A DNA stretch of 64,000 bases from an uncultured Flavobacteriaceae bacterium (GTDB lineage Bacteria > Bacteroidota > Bacteroidia > Flavobacteriales > Flavobacteriaceae). Shown piece by piece: positions 1 to 9,028 of this stretch (positions within the stretch are counted from its first letter, which is position 1; each line of letters opens with the position of its first letter). Where the stretch lies: positions 310,001 through 374,000 of the forward strand of contig CANLUS010000002.1 in NCBI GenBank assembly GCA_947494325.1. Direction: 5' to 3'. Below the pieces are notes generated by a model. That model ran no database searches and was not told where the DNA came from. It worked only from the letters and a program-made list of their open reading frames with translations. Position numbers and translations under genes: made by a program.

Positions 1-1
1 A

Positions 2-1720
2 CCAATAAATCAGATTTCCTATCATGAAGCTATGGAATTAGCGCATTTTGGTGCTAAAGTGATTTTTTCTCCAACAATACACCCGGCATTTGTCAAGCAA
101 ACTCCTATTTATATTAAAAACACCTTCGAACCATCAAATAAAGGAACTCTAATTTCTGATCAACCTAGTACGAATTTAGACCCGGTAAAAGGCATTAGTC
201 ATATTGAGAATATTACACTTGTAACGCTAGAAGCACCAGGGAAAATTGGAGTGCCTGGAGTCTCAAAAAGAATATTTGAAACTTTTTTTCTTAACAGTAT
301 ACATATCAAATTTATCACTCAATCTTCATCAGAACATTCAATTTGTTTAGGTATCGACGATCACAATGCCCAACTAGCAAAGGAAGTGGTCGATGCGGTG
401 TTTGAATTAGAAATATCGAAAGGGCAGATAAATCCTTTAATAGTTGAAGAAGATTTAGTGATTATAGCACTTGTTGGTGAAAAAATGAAAAGTCATCAAG
501 GCATTAGTGGTAAGATGTTCAGTACGTTGGGCAAGAACAATGTAAACATCCGAGCTATTGCACAAGGTGCCTCCGAAACTAATATTTCTGCAGTTATCAG
601 TAAAGGTGATGTAAAGAAAGCTCTGAACAGTTTACATGAAGAGTTCTTCGAAAATAACATCAAACAAATCAATATATACATCACTGGAGTTGGAAATGTT
701 GGAAGTAAATTAATCCATCAGATCAGTCAACAAAAAGAATATTTGAAAGAGCACTTAAATATAAATCTAAGGGTTATCGGAATTTCAAATTCTCGAATAA
801 TGCTTTTTAACGAAACCGGTATTGATCTTTTAAATTGGGAAGTTGATCTTCAACAAGGTGAAAAGGCTTCCTTAAATGGATTTTTTCAAAAAGTAAAACA
901 ATTAAATCTTCGCAATAGTATTTTTGTTGACATTACGGCCAACGAACATGTTGCAAATCTATATCAAGATTATTTAAAAAATAGTATTGGTGTTGTTGCT
1001 TGCAATAAAATTGCTTGTTCGGCGACTTTAGAGAATTATAAAGAATTGAAAAGACTCTCAAAGAAGTATAACGCCCCACTCTTGTTTGAGACGAATGTTG
1101 GCGCCGGATTACCAATTATTGACACATTGAATAATTTAATTGCCTCTGGAGACAAGATTAATAAGATTCAAGCTGTACTTTCTGGAAGTTTAAACTTTAT
1201 CTTCAATTATTTTAATGATACGGTAAGTTTTTATGATATTGTAAAACAAGCTCAGGCTGAAGGCTATACGGAGCCCGACCCTAGAATTGATTTAAGCGGT
1301 GTAGATGTAGCGAGGAAAATTCTAATTTTAGCCCGTGAAAGTGGCAATGAAATAGAACTGGAAGATATTGATAATAACTCTTTTTTAACTGCCAAGAATT
1401 TAGCAGCAGATTCTGTAGATGAATTTTATGAATCGCTTAAAAAGGAAGCCGCTCATTTTCAAGAGTTGTATCAATCAGCGAAAGCTGCAGATTCTCAACT
1501 AAAATATGTTGCTGAATTTAATAATGGAAAAGCTAAAGTCGGCCTAAAAGAAATTCCTGTTGGTCATCCTTTCTATAATTTAGAAGGAAAAGATAATATT
1601 GTTATGTTTTACACAGAAAGATATCCTGAGCAACCAATGATTATTAAAGGTGCTGGTGCTGGTGCTGAAGTTACGGCTTCAGGGCTTTTTGCAGATATCA
1701 TTAGAACTGCCAATAATTAA
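2..1720 (+). CDS. thrA: Bifunctional aspartokinase / homoserine dehydrogenase (5' partial)
   Basis: Catalyses the first (aspartate phosphorylation) and third (aspartate semialdehyde to homoserine) steps of the threonine/methionine branch in the cytoplasm. The frame is open to the left window edge, so the kinase catalytic half is outside. Counting from the first internal Met at 32, residues 1-45 are the end of the aspartokinase core (PIYIKNTF, GTLIS). Two ACT regulatory domains follow at about 61-125 and 141-200. Homoserine dehydrogenase starts near 212 with the NAD(P) motif GVGNVGSK (219-226), then NKIACS, ETNVGAGLP, LSGSLNFI and PDPRIDLSG. It lies 3 nt ahead of thrB and forms a thrABC operon. 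The ACT domains suggest end-product feedback, as known for this family. Confidence 0.96.
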   Translation, partial: PINQISYHEAMELAHFGAKVIFSPTIHPAFVKQTPIYIKNTFEPSNKGTLISDQPSTNLDPVKGISHIENITLVTLEAPGKIGVPGVSKRIFETFFLNSIHIKFITQSSSEHSICLGIDDHNAQLAKEVVDAVFELEISKGQINPLIVEEDLVIIALVGEKMKSHQGISGKMFSTLGKNNVNIRAIAQGASETNISAVISKGDVKKALNSLHEEFFENNIKQINIYITGVGNVGSKLIHQISQQKEYLKEHLNINLRVIGISNSRIMLFNETGIDLLNWEVDLQQGEKASLNGFFQKVKQLNLRNSIFVDITANEHVANLYQDYLKNSIGVVACNKIACSATLENYKELKRLSKKYNAPLLFETNVGAGLPIIDTLNNLIASGDKINKIQAVLSGSLNFIFNYFNDTVSFYDIVKQAQAEGYTEPDPRIDLSGVDVARKILILARESGNEIELEDIDNNSFLTAKNLAADSVDEFYESLKKEAAHFQELYQSAKAADSQLKYVAEFNNGKAKVGLKEIPVGHPFYNLEGKDNIVMFYTERYPEQPMIIKGAGAGAEVTASGLFADIIRTANN

Positions 1721-1723
1721 GAC

Positions 1724-2653
1724 ATGAAAGAATTAACCATATTTTCACCTGCTACGGTGGCTAACGTTTCCTGTGGTTTTGATGCGCTTGGCTTCGCGCT
1801 GGAAAGCTTAGGCGACGAAATGATATTTCGACGAAATGAAAAGTCAAATATTCAAATTACCAAGATTGAGGGCGCCGAATTATCGTACGACATCAATAAA
1901 AATGTTGTGGGGGTTGTTGCTCAAGCGATGCTTCGAGACCAATCTGAAAAGATCGGAATTGACATAGAAGTTTATAAAAACTTCAAGCCAGGTAGTGGAT
2001 TAGGGAGTAGTGCTGCGAGTGCTTCAGGAACCGCTTTTGCCGTCAATGAATTATTAGGCAAACCTTTTTCTATGTTAGAATTAACAAAATATGCGATGCT
2101 GGGAGAAGAAGCCGCTTGCGGGAGTCAGATCGCTGATAATGTGAGTGCTGCTTTATATGGAGGATTTATTTTGGTAAGAAGCTACGATCCCTTGGATATT
2201 ATAAGTCTTCCAGTACCAGATGAATTGTATGCCACTGTTATTCATCCGCAAATTGAAATTAAAACGAAGGATGCGCGAGATGTTTTGAGCGATCATGTTT
2301 CATTAAAAGATGCAACAACACAATGGGCCAACGTAGGTGGTTTAGTCAGTGGACTGTATTCAAATAATTATGAATTGATTAGTAACTCGTTACAAGATGT
2401 GGTTGTAGAACCATTACGGAAGCGATTGATCCCTCATTTTGATAAAGTTAAGGAAGCTGCCATTTCAAATGGTGCTTTGGGTGCTGGAATTTCAGGATCA
2501 GGACCTACAATCTTTGCACTTAGCAAAGGACTAGATACTGCGCAAAAAGTGGCTAAATCGATGCATAATGTATATAACAACACAGGGATAGATTTTGAAA
2601 TTCATGTTTCGAAGATAAATACAGAAGGAATTAAAATATTAGATAAAAAATAG
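1724..2653 (+). CDS. thrB: Homoserine kinase
   Basis: Phosphorylates homoserine to O-phosphohomoserine with ATP, the fourth step of threonine synthesis. At 309 aa it has the normal length for the GHMP kinase family. The N-terminal SPATVANVSCGFDALG and the glycine/serine-rich ATP loop at about residues 88-100 (KPGSGLGSSAASA) are diagnostic. The C-terminal GALGAGISGSGPTIFA is the third GHMP motif. Start is the ATG 3 nt after the thrA stop. The next gene, thrC, begins 1 nt after this stop, so the three genes are probably translationally coupled. Confidence 0.97.
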   Translation: MKELTIFSPATVANVSCGFDALGFALESLGDEMIFRRNEKSNIQITKIEGAELSYDINKNVVGVVAQAMLRDQSEKIGIDIEVYKNFKPGSGLGSSAASASGTAFAVNELLGKPFSMLELTKYAMLGEEAACGSQIADNVSAALYGGFILVRSYDPLDIISLPVPDELYATVIHPQIEIKTKDARDVLSDHVSLKDATTQWANVGGLVSGLYSNNYELISNSLQDVVVEPLRKRLIPHFDKVKEAAISNGALGAGISGSGPTIFALSKGLDTAQKVAKSMHNVYNNTGIDFEIHVSKINTEGIKILDKK

Positions 2654-2654
2654 G

Positions 2655-3950
2655 ATGAACTACTATAGTTTACATAAAGAAGCAACGAATGTTTCGTTTA
2701 AAGAAGCAGTTATTAAGGGTTTAGCGCCAGATAAAGGATTGTATTTCCCAGAAACAATTACCCCATTATCACCCGATTTTATCCAACATATTTCTAACTA
2801 TTCTAATGAAGAAATCGCATTGGAAGTGATTCAACAGTTTGTGGGTAATGAAATCCCTGAAAATGTATTAAAAGAAATCATTAAAGAAACTTTGTGCTTT
2901 GACTTTCCTGTTGTTGATATTGAAGATTCTATTAAAACGCTAGAACTGTTCCACGGACCTACAATGGCCTTTAAAGATGTTGGAGCACGATTTATGGCAC
3001 GTTGCTTAGGATATTTCAACAAAGATCATGATAAAGATGTGACAGTACTTGTAGCAACTTCGGGAGATACCGGAGGAGCTGTAGCTAGTGGTTTCTTAGG
3101 CGTAAAAAACGTAAATGTTGTAATTCTCTACCCTAGTAAAAAAGTGAGTGAAGTTCAAGAAAAGCAATTAACAACTCTAGGTCAAAATATCAAAGCTTTG
3201 GAAGTAGCTGGTACATTCGATGATTGTCAGGCGATGGTTAAAAATGCTTTTTTAGATGAATCATTGCTGTCTAAAATGCAATTAACATCTGCGAATTCAA
3301 TTAATATTGCAAGGTGGCTTCCACAAATGTTTTATTTTTTCTTTGCCTACAAACAATTAGTTGACAAAGAGCAGCAACTCGTTTTCTCTGTGCCTAGTGG
3401 AAATTACGGCAATATTTGTGCTGGAATGTTGGCAAAAAAATTAGGACTGCCCATACATCAATTTATTGCTGCTACAAATGCGAATGATATCATTCCAGAA
3501 TATTTGCAAACAGAAGAATATCATCCAAAACCTTCGGTACAAACAATTTCAAATGCCATGGATGTTGGTGATCCTAGTAATTTTATACGTATTCAACAAT
3601 TGTACAATAACAAGTTTAATCTATTAAAGGAAGACCTTTACTCCTATTCTTACACCGATTATCAAACACGAGAAGCAATGCTACATTTATATAAGAAGTG
3701 CGATTATGTTGCTGACCCCCATGGAGCCGTAGGGTATCTCGGAATCAAAACCTATCAAAAAGAACACCCAAACACTCAATGTATCTTTCTTGAAACAGCA
3801 CATCCTGTAAAATTTTTGGATGTAGTAGAGCCCGTGATCAATGAGTCGCTAGAATATCCACCGCAAATCCGGTCAATTATAGACAAAAAAAAGGAGGCTT
3901 TTTCAATTGAAAATTATGAGCAACTAAAATCTTTCTTACTCAAAAATTAA
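2655..3950 (+). CDS. thrC: Threonine synthase
   Basis: PLP enzyme converting O-phosphohomoserine to threonine, the last step of the thrABC pathway. The protein is 431 aa. The PLP-binding lysine is K107 in GPTMAFKDVG. ATSGDTGGAVASGF, the phosphate-cup SGNYGNICAG, and DPHGAVGYLG followed by ETAHPVKF near the C-terminus are all conserved threonine synthase blocks. Length and start fit the long (E. coli/yeast-like) class. It is the last gene of the operon; a new -7 box lies just after its stop, ahead of gcvT. Confidence 0.97.
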   Translation: MNYYSLHKEATNVSFKEAVIKGLAPDKGLYFPETITPLSPDFIQHISNYSNEEIALEVIQQFVGNEIPENVLKEIIKETLCFDFPVVDIEDSIKTLELFHGPTMAFKDVGARFMARCLGYFNKDHDKDVTVLVATSGDTGGAVASGFLGVKNVNVVILYPSKKVSEVQEKQLTTLGQNIKALEVAGTFDDCQAMVKNAFLDESLLSKMQLTSANSINIARWLPQMFYFFFAYKQLVDKEQQLVFSVPSGNYGNICAGMLAKKLGLPIHQFIAATNANDIIPEYLQTEEYHPKPSVQTISNAMDVGDPSNFIRIQQLYNNKFNLLKEDLYSYSYTDYQTREAMLHLYKKCDYVADPHGAVGYLGIKTYQKEHPNTQCIFLETAHPVKFLDVVEPVINESLEYPPQIRSIIDKKKEAFSIENYEQLKSFLLKN

Positions 3951-3954
3951 TCAT

Positions 3955-3962
3955 TAGTTTTG
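3955..3962 (+). promoter_or_regulatory. Candidate Bacteroidetes -7 box for gcvT
   Basis: TAGTTTTG matches the Bacteroidetes -7 consensus TAnnTTTG and lies 20 nt before the gcvT ATG, between thrC and gcvT. No good TTTG -33 element is visible at the usual spacing, so the call rests on the -7 box and position alone. Confidence 0.45.
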
Positions 3963-3982
3963 TCTTATAAACAGAAAAATTA

Positions 3983-5065
3983 ATGAAAAATACTGCTTTA
4001 ACACATATTCATGAAGCTCTAGGAGCAAAATTAGTACCCTTTGCTGGTTATAATATGCCTGTACAATACGAAGGTGTAAATATTGAGCACGAAACCGTAA
4101 GAAATGGTGTTGGTGTATTTGATGTTTCGCATATGGGAGAATTTCTCATTTTAGGTCCAAATGCTACTGCTTTAATTCAGAAAGTATGTTCGAATGACGC
4201 TTCAAAACTCTTTGATGGTAAAGCACAGTACAGTTGCATGCCCAATAATGAAGGAGGTATTGTAGATGATTTAATCATTTACCGTATAAATGAAGAGAAA
4301 TATGTATTGGTTGTGAATGCCTCGAATATTAAAAAGGATTGGGATTGGATTGCATCTCATAACGATGTTGGCGCCGAAATGAAAGATGTTTCTGAAGATT
4401 TTTCGTTGCTTGCTATTCAAGGCCCTAAAGCTGCAAAGGCTATGCAAACATTAACCTCTGTCGATTTAGAAAATATGAAATATTACACTTTTGAAGTCGC
4501 CGATTTCGCTGGTATCGAACATGTAATTATTTCTGCTACGGGTTATACCGGCTCAGGAGGTTTTGAAATATACTGTAAGAATTCTGAAGTAGAGCAAGTT
4601 TGGAATAAAGTAATGGAGGCAGGCGCAGATTACGGTATCAAACCTATTGGGCTAGCTGCAAGAGATACCTTACGCTTAGAAATGGGTTTTTGCCTTTATG
4701 GAAATGATATTAATGATACCACCTCTCCTATTGAAGCTGGACTAGGTTGGATCACCAAGTTTACCAAAGAATTTACAAATTCAGAAAATCTAAAAAAACA
4801 AAAAGAGCATGGCCCTGAGCGAAGACTTGTAGCCTTTGAATTAGATGATCGTGGAATTCCACGTCAAGGGTACGATATAGTTGATGGCAATGGTCAAAAA
4901 ATTGGAGAAGTCACTTCAGGCACCATGAGCCCATCCTTAAAAAAAGGTATTGGCTTGGGTTATGTACCTTCAGTCTTCAGAGAAGTGGGCAGTAAGATTA
5001 ATATACAAATTCGTAAAAATGCGGTGCCAGCCACTGTAGTTAAATTACCATTTTACAAAGGATAA
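3983..5065 (+). CDS. gcvT: Glycine cleavage system T protein (aminomethyltransferase)
   Basis: Transfers the methylene carbon from the aminomethyl-lipoyl H protein to tetrahydrofolate and releases ammonia. It is 360 aa, the standard length. Family blocks visible include [23 protein letters not shown], a [11 protein letters not shown] motif, the [16 protein letters not shown] folate-site block and the C-terminal [21 protein letters not shown]. The gcvP and gcvH partners are not in the window. The next gene starts 2 nt after the stop and is pterin-related, so the pair looks co-transcribed. glyA, which also makes 5,10-methylene-THF, lies 6 kb away but is not in the same operon. Confidence 0.96.
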   Translation: MKNTALTHIHEALGAKLVPFAGYNMPVQYEGVNIEHETVRNGVGVFDVSHMGEFLILGPNATALIQKVCSNDASKLFDGKAQYSCMPNNEGGIVDDLIIYRINEEKYVLVVNASNIKKDWDWIASHNDVGAEMKDVSEDFSLLAIQGPKAAKAMQTLTSVDLENMKYYTFEVADFAGIEHVIISATGYTGSGGFEIYCKNSEVEQVWNKVMEAGADYGIKPIGLAARDTLRLEMGFCLYGNDINDTTSPIEAGLGWITKFTKEFTNSENLKKQKEHGPERRLVAFELDDRGIPRQGYDIVDGNGQKIGEVTSGTMSPSLKKGIGLGYVPSVFREVGSKINIQIRKNAVPATVVKLPFYKG

Positions 5066-5067
5066 TT

Positions 5068-5355
5068 ATGAAAAAACTAACAGAAACAGAAATTAATAAA
5101 TACCTAGAACGTTTTCCAGAATGGAAATTTATAGATAATGGTATTGAGGCTACCTTGCAATTTGGTGATTTTAAGGATTGTTTTGCAATGATGACACGTA
5201 TCGCATTCGAATGTGAGGCTCAAAATCATCATCCAAATTGGTACAATGTTTATAATCGTTTATCCATTAGACTATCTACCCATGACGCCGGAGGCGTGAC
5301 TGAAAAAGACTTCAAATTAGCGGAAACAATCGAGACCTTGATTGCAAATCAGTAA
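5068..5355 (+). CDS. phhB: Pterin-4a-carbinolamine dehydratase
   Basis: Dehydrates 4a-hydroxytetrahydrobiopterin, normally to recycle the cofactor of phenylalanine hydroxylase; some homologues act in folate metabolism instead. The 95 aa length is typical. The family motif is present: E..AQNHHPNWYNVYN with the paired histidines, then RLSIRLSTHDAGGVTEKD. It starts 2 nt after gcvT. No phenylalanine hydroxylase gene is visible in the window, although fumarylacetoacetase (12157-13437) belongs to the same phenylalanine/tyrosine degradation route. Coupling to gcvT makes a folate-linked role possible, but that is inference. Confidence 0.9.
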   Translation: MKKLTETEINKYLERFPEWKFIDNGIEATLQFGDFKDCFAMMTRIAFECEAQNHHPNWYNVYNRLSIRLSTHDAGGVTEKDFKLAETIETLIANQ

Positions 5356-5373
5356 CCATTCGTTCTCTGTTTT

Positions 5374-6414
5374 TTATTTTTCAAAATCGTCTAATACTCC
5401 TTGTGTAATCCATTCGGCTAAGGCCTGACGATTTACTGGATATATGATACGTTTTTGATCTTTTTTATTCTGCAAGTTTCCAATTTCAATATAGGCCATT
5501 GCGGGTAAGGTAAAATTCACCAAATACAAATTTCGCTCTGAAAAAGTGCCGTTATACGCTCTATTCGGTTGATACTTTTTATATTTTCGTTTAAAAACTT
5601 GGTGAATACTCTCTGCCAATTTTTGACCACTTTTGCTTTTTTTATGATGGTAAAAAAAGACATCAATGTTTTCACCCTTACTCCGACTATCTATATGCGT
5701 CACAATAAGTCGTCGATAAGCACCTTTATGTTTTTGATATAAGGCATTTACAACTTCTGTACGTTGTCTTAATCGCTTTATCTGATTTAATGGAATCTTT
5801 TTCTTCGGATATACCAATTCATCATGATCGACAGTCAATAAACGCTTATTTCGGATGCCATCATTTTCGTCGCGCACAATCATATAAACAGTTGCACTAT
5901 GAGAAATCAACTCTTTCGCTAATCGTAAGGTGATATCATAGGCATACTCATCTTCCGCAAGTAATTTTTTGTTATATTTTGTTACAGTGCCAGGATCTGG
6001 ACCACCATGACCAGAAATTAAATAATAGATATTCCCTTTTAATCTAGCACTAACAATCTCGGTATCTTTATGTTTTTTACCAAATATTTCATGCGAAACT
6101 ATTGTCGTATTTTTATGCTCATTCGACGTCTTAGAATTCGTTTCTGACTCTTTCTTTACAATAGGTGGAATTTTATAAGTTCTGCCAGCGTATAAATGAA
6201 TGCTATCTCGCAAATTTCCTTGATTCAATGCGATAAATTTGTCAAAATATTTATACGGATTCACGCCTTGTTTTCGGAGTAGGGAATATATACCATCACC
6301 TTTTTGTGCTTTTACGGTTAATAAAGAATCCTGGGCTGTAACCATCAGAGAGCAGCAACAAAGTAGTAAAAAAAGAAAGATTTTCTCTGCCGAGTATTTG
6401 TGATTCATATTCAA
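5374..6414 (-). CDS. Exported N-acetylmuramoyl-L-alanine amidase (Amidase_3)
   Basis: Zinc amidase predicted to cleave the bond between muramic acid and the stem peptide of peptidoglycan in the periplasm. Residues 1-28 are a signal peptide ending MVTAQ. Residues 33-84 resemble a LysM domain (KGDGIYSLLRKQGVNPY, ALNQGN, GRTYKIP). The Amidase_3 domain starts near 128. Likely zinc/catalytic residues are H136 (SGHGGPDPG), E156 (DEYAYD), H240 (VTHIDSRSKG) and the final Glu in AYIEIGNLQNKKD. It is 346 aa and monocistronic, convergent with phhB. VTHIDS replaces the more usual SLHAN-like block, but the ligands are kept. Confidence 0.88.
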   Translation of the reverse strand: MNMNHKYSAEKIFLFLLLCCCSLMVTAQDSLLTVKAQKGDGIYSLLRKQGVNPYKYFDKFIALNQGNLRDSIHLYAGRTYKIPPIVKKESETNSKTSNEHKNTTIVSHEIFGKKHKDTEIVSARLKGNIYYLISGHGGPDPGTVTKYNKKLLAEDEYAYDITLRLAKELISHSATVYMIVRDENDGIRNKRLLTVDHDELVYPKKKIPLNQIKRLRQRTEVVNALYQKHKGAYRRLIVTHIDSRSKGENIDVFFYHHKKSKSGQKLAESIHQVFKRKYKKYQPNRAYNGTFSERNLYLVNFTLPAMAYIEIGNLQNKKDQKRIIYPVNRQALAEWITQGVLDDFEK

Positions 6415-6438
6415 TATTCTTTAGCCTTCGAATACTCA

Positions 6439-6446
6439 CAAAAATA
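6439..6446 (-). promoter_or_regulatory. Candidate -7 box for the amidase gene
   Basis: On the minus strand this reads TATTTTTG, a full match to TAnnTTTG, 25 nt upstream of the amidase ATG. No convincing -33 TTTG is seen at 17-21 nt spacing. Confidence 0.45.
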
Positions 6447-6520
6447 ATTGTTCTTTGAGACTAATAATTCTTCCAAAATAAAAAATATGAGAAACTTATC
6501 AAACGAACATTAACACTAAT

Positions 6521-7060
6521 TTATAAACTATATTCTGGTTTTTTACCTTTAATTCCTCTAAAATAAGAGTAGAAAAATTCAAAATCAGCTTCGATATTAT
6601 CCGTTAGATAATAAGGCTCAGAAATTTTTATTTGCTTAAATTCAAAATCTAAGGTAGCCATTACAATAGGCACGTTAGCTCCTTTTGCGACATAATAAAA
6701 TCCTGTCTTGAACTCAGTTACTTTTTTACGCGTGCCTTCCGGTGACAATCCTAGAACAAACCGTTCTCTTGAATTAAATACTTCCACAATACCATCAACA
6801 ACATTGTTATTTTTTGAACGATCTACCGGGGCACCTCCCAACCATCTAAAAAAGAATCCAAAAGGCCATTTAAACAATGATGCCTTTCCAATATAATTCA
6901 CCTTTGCCCCTTTTATAAATTTCACCATAATCGCAATTGGAAAATCTTGCCAACTTGTGTGAGGAGCCGCAATCACCACATACTTTTTAAGTTTTGGGAA
7001 ATCATGAATGATTTTCCAACCCATTATATGGATGAGTATAAGCTTTGATAAAAATTTCAT
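6521..7060 (-). CDS. PlsC-family acyltransferase
   Basis: Small (179 aa) membrane-associated acyltransferase of the lysophosphatidic-acid acyltransferase superfamily. The catalytic HX4D motif is H34..D39 (APHTSWQDF). The acceptor-phosphate motif is PEGTR at about 107-111 (GLSPEGTRKK). GGAPVDRS is the third family block. The short form lacks the long C-terminal region of PlsC proper, so substrate is uncertain; it may acylate lysophospholipids or another membrane glycolipid. It is divergent from the DsrE-like gene with about 70 nt between the two starts. Confidence 0.87.
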   Translation of the reverse strand: MKFLSKLILIHIMGWKIIHDFPKLKKYVVIAAPHTSWQDFPIAIMVKFIKGAKVNYIGKASLFKWPFGFFFRWLGGAPVDRSKNNNVVDGIVEVFNSRERFVLGLSPEGTRKKVTEFKTGFYYVAKGANVPIVMATLDFEFKQIKISEPYYLTDNIEADFEFFYSYFRGIKGKKPEYSL

Positions 7061-7131
7061 TGTTCAATGATAAGATATTAATAACAAAAGGACAAATTCT
7101 TATAGATATTTCGTAATATTAATGCACAAAA

Positions 7132-7683
7132 ATGAACAGCATGAGGCAAATTTTATTTCTTCTATTATCCATTTGTATATCAATATCTTACAGCCAAGAA
7201 AAGCGTTCTAAATCTGGACCTATTATTAAAAATTTCGGACAAGTTTACAAGATCAAAAATCCAGATCTCAACTTACAAAAGGATAAAGAGTATAAGGTGA
7301 TTTTTGATGTCTATACAAATACTACCAAGAAAGGTGCGATCAACCCTTTAATTAATACGGTGGCGAGATACCTAAATATGCATGCGCAAAATGGAATTAC
7401 AGCAAAAAACATGAAAGTTGCACTGGTAATGCACGGAAAAGCTGCTAAAGACGCTTTAAGCAACGATGCATATAAGAAGCATTTTGGCATGGATAATCCG
7501 AATGCTAAATTAATAACTGCCTTGCGAAAAGCGAATGTTGATATCTTTGTTTGTGGACAATCATATAAATCAAGAGGCTTTCCTGTTAAAGGGATCTCTA
7601 AAGATGTCAAGCTATCACTATCAGCTCTAACGGCATTGATTGAATATCAAGAAAACGGATACAGCATTATAAATTTTAATTAA
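7132..7683 (+). CDS. Exported DsrE/DsrF-like protein
   Basis: 183 aa with an N-terminal signal peptide (LLLSICISISYS, cleavage near residue 21), so the mature protein should be periplasmic. The core resembles the DsrE sulfur-relay fold: VALVMHGKAAKDAL, then DIFVCGQSY with a cysteine at the position equivalent to the DsrE active site, and a C-terminal ALTALIEYQENGYSIINF. The family binds persulfide or acts in sulfur transfer, but most bacteroidetal exported members are uncharacterised. A second possible start (Met at 7141) would shorten the signal peptide slightly. rmuC begins 3 nt after the stop. Confidence 0.8.
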   Translation: MNSMRQILFLLLSICISISYSQEKRSKSGPIIKNFGQVYKIKNPDLNLQKDKEYKVIFDVYTNTTKKGAINPLINTVARYLNMHAQNGITAKNMKVALVMHGKAAKDALSNDAYKKHFGMDNPNAKLITALRKANVDIFVCGQSYKSRGFPVKGISKDVKLSLSALTALIEYQENGYSIINFN

Positions 7684-7686
7684 TAC

Positions 7687-9015
7687 ATGTCAGAAAGTAT
7701 TTTATATATCATCATTTTTATTGTTGCAACTGTCATTGGAGTTCTACTCGGGATGTACATTTCAAGTTTAAAAAACAAAGCACAACTAAGTGGTTTAGAA
7801 GAACGAGATGCGCAATTACAGAACGCCATAAATGGATTACAAGAACACATTGAAAAAACAACTCAAGAGCGTGAAGAAATACGTCGAGAAAAAGATTTTT
7901 TAAACACTGAATTAACGCGTAAAAATGCTGAGTATGAAAATTTACAGCAGCTAAACTTAAAACGTGATGAAGAACTTGCAAAACAACAGGAAGAGTTAGA
8001 AAATAAATTCGAATTACTTGCTAATAAAATTTTAGATAAAAAATCTGAAAAATTCACGCTACAGAATAAGGAGAATATAAAAAACATCTTAGATCCTCTT
8101 CAAGAGAAAATTAAATTGTTCGAAGATAAAGTAGAGAAGACTCATAAAGAAAGTATTGATTACCATGCTGCATTACGACAGCAAATCATAGGCCTTAAGG
8201 ACCTAAATCAACAAATGAGTAAGGAAACATTAAATCTTACAAAAGCGCTGAAAGGAGATAGTAAAACCCAAGGAAACTGGGGAGAACTTATTTTAGAGCG
8301 TGTATTAGAGAAATCTGGCTTGGAAAAGGATCGTGAGTATGTTCTAGAAAAAAGTTTTAACGTTGAAGGAGAGGGCAAAACACGTTTGAGACCAGACGTT
8401 ATTATTAACTTGCCAGATAACAAGAAGATGATTGTTGACTCAAAAGTTTCGTTGACCGCATATGAACAATATGTAAATAGCGAAGATGAAGTTGAGAAAG
8501 TTCAATTTTTAAAAGATCATATCAATTCTTTAAACAGACATGTGACGCAGCTGAGTGAAAAGAAATATGAAGATTTACACGAAATTGAATCTCCTGATTT
8601 TGTCTTGTTATTCGTACCTGTAGAACCTGCATTCGCGGTAGCTTTAAATACTGATAATGAATTGTACAATAAGGCATTTGAGAAAAACATTGTGATTGTT
8701 ACACCTTCTACCTTATTGGCAACATTACGCACCATAGACACCATGTGGAACAATGAAAAGCAACAGCGTAATGCAATTGAAATTGCGCGTCAAGCAGGAG
8801 CTCTATATGACAAATTTGAAGGCTTTGTGTCTGATTTGACCAAGGTTGGAAAAAAAATGGATGAAGCCAAATCAGAATATAAAGGAGCCATGAATAAATT
8901 GGTAGAAGGACGTGGTAATTTAATTAAAAGTGTTGAAAAATTAAAAAAATTAGGAGCGAAAGCAAAAAAGGCATTACCTCAAAACATCATTGAGAGAGCC
9001 GATGAAAATGATTAA
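7687..9015 (+). CDS. rmuC: DNA recombination protein RmuC
   Basis: 442 aa. Residues 1-26 form a membrane anchor (ILYIIIFIVATVIGVLLGMY), followed by a long Glu/Lys/Gln-rich coiled coil to about residue 140. The RmuC nuclease-like domain follows, with LKGDSKTQGNWGELILERVLE, RPDVIINLPDNKKMIVDSKVSL and FVPVEPAFAVAL. In E. coli loss of RmuC raises inversion between short inverted repeats; the biochemical activity is not well defined. The gene is coupled to the DsrE-like gene (3 nt gap). It converges on the FG-GAP gene with only 13 nt between stops and no clear terminator. Confidence 0.93.
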   Translation: MSESILYIIIFIVATVIGVLLGMYISSLKNKAQLSGLEERDAQLQNAINGLQEHIEKTTQEREEIRREKDFLNTELTRKNAEYENLQQLNLKRDEELAKQQEELENKFELLANKILDKKSEKFTLQNKENIKNILDPLQEKIKLFEDKVEKTHKESIDYHAALRQQIIGLKDLNQQMSKETLNLTKALKGDSKTQGNWGELILERVLEKSGLEKDREYVLEKSFNVEGEGKTRLRPDVIINLPDNKKMIVDSKVSLTAYEQYVNSEDEVEKVQFLKDHINSLNRHVTQLSEKKYEDLHEIESPDFVLLFVPVEPAFAVALNTDNELYNKAFEKNIVIVTPSTLLATLRTIDTMWNNEKQQRNAIEIARQAGALYDKFEGFVSDLTKVGKKMDEAKSEYKGAMNKLVEGRGNLIKSVEKLKKLGAKAKKALPQNIIERADEND

Positions 9016-9028
9016 ATACCAGGCACGA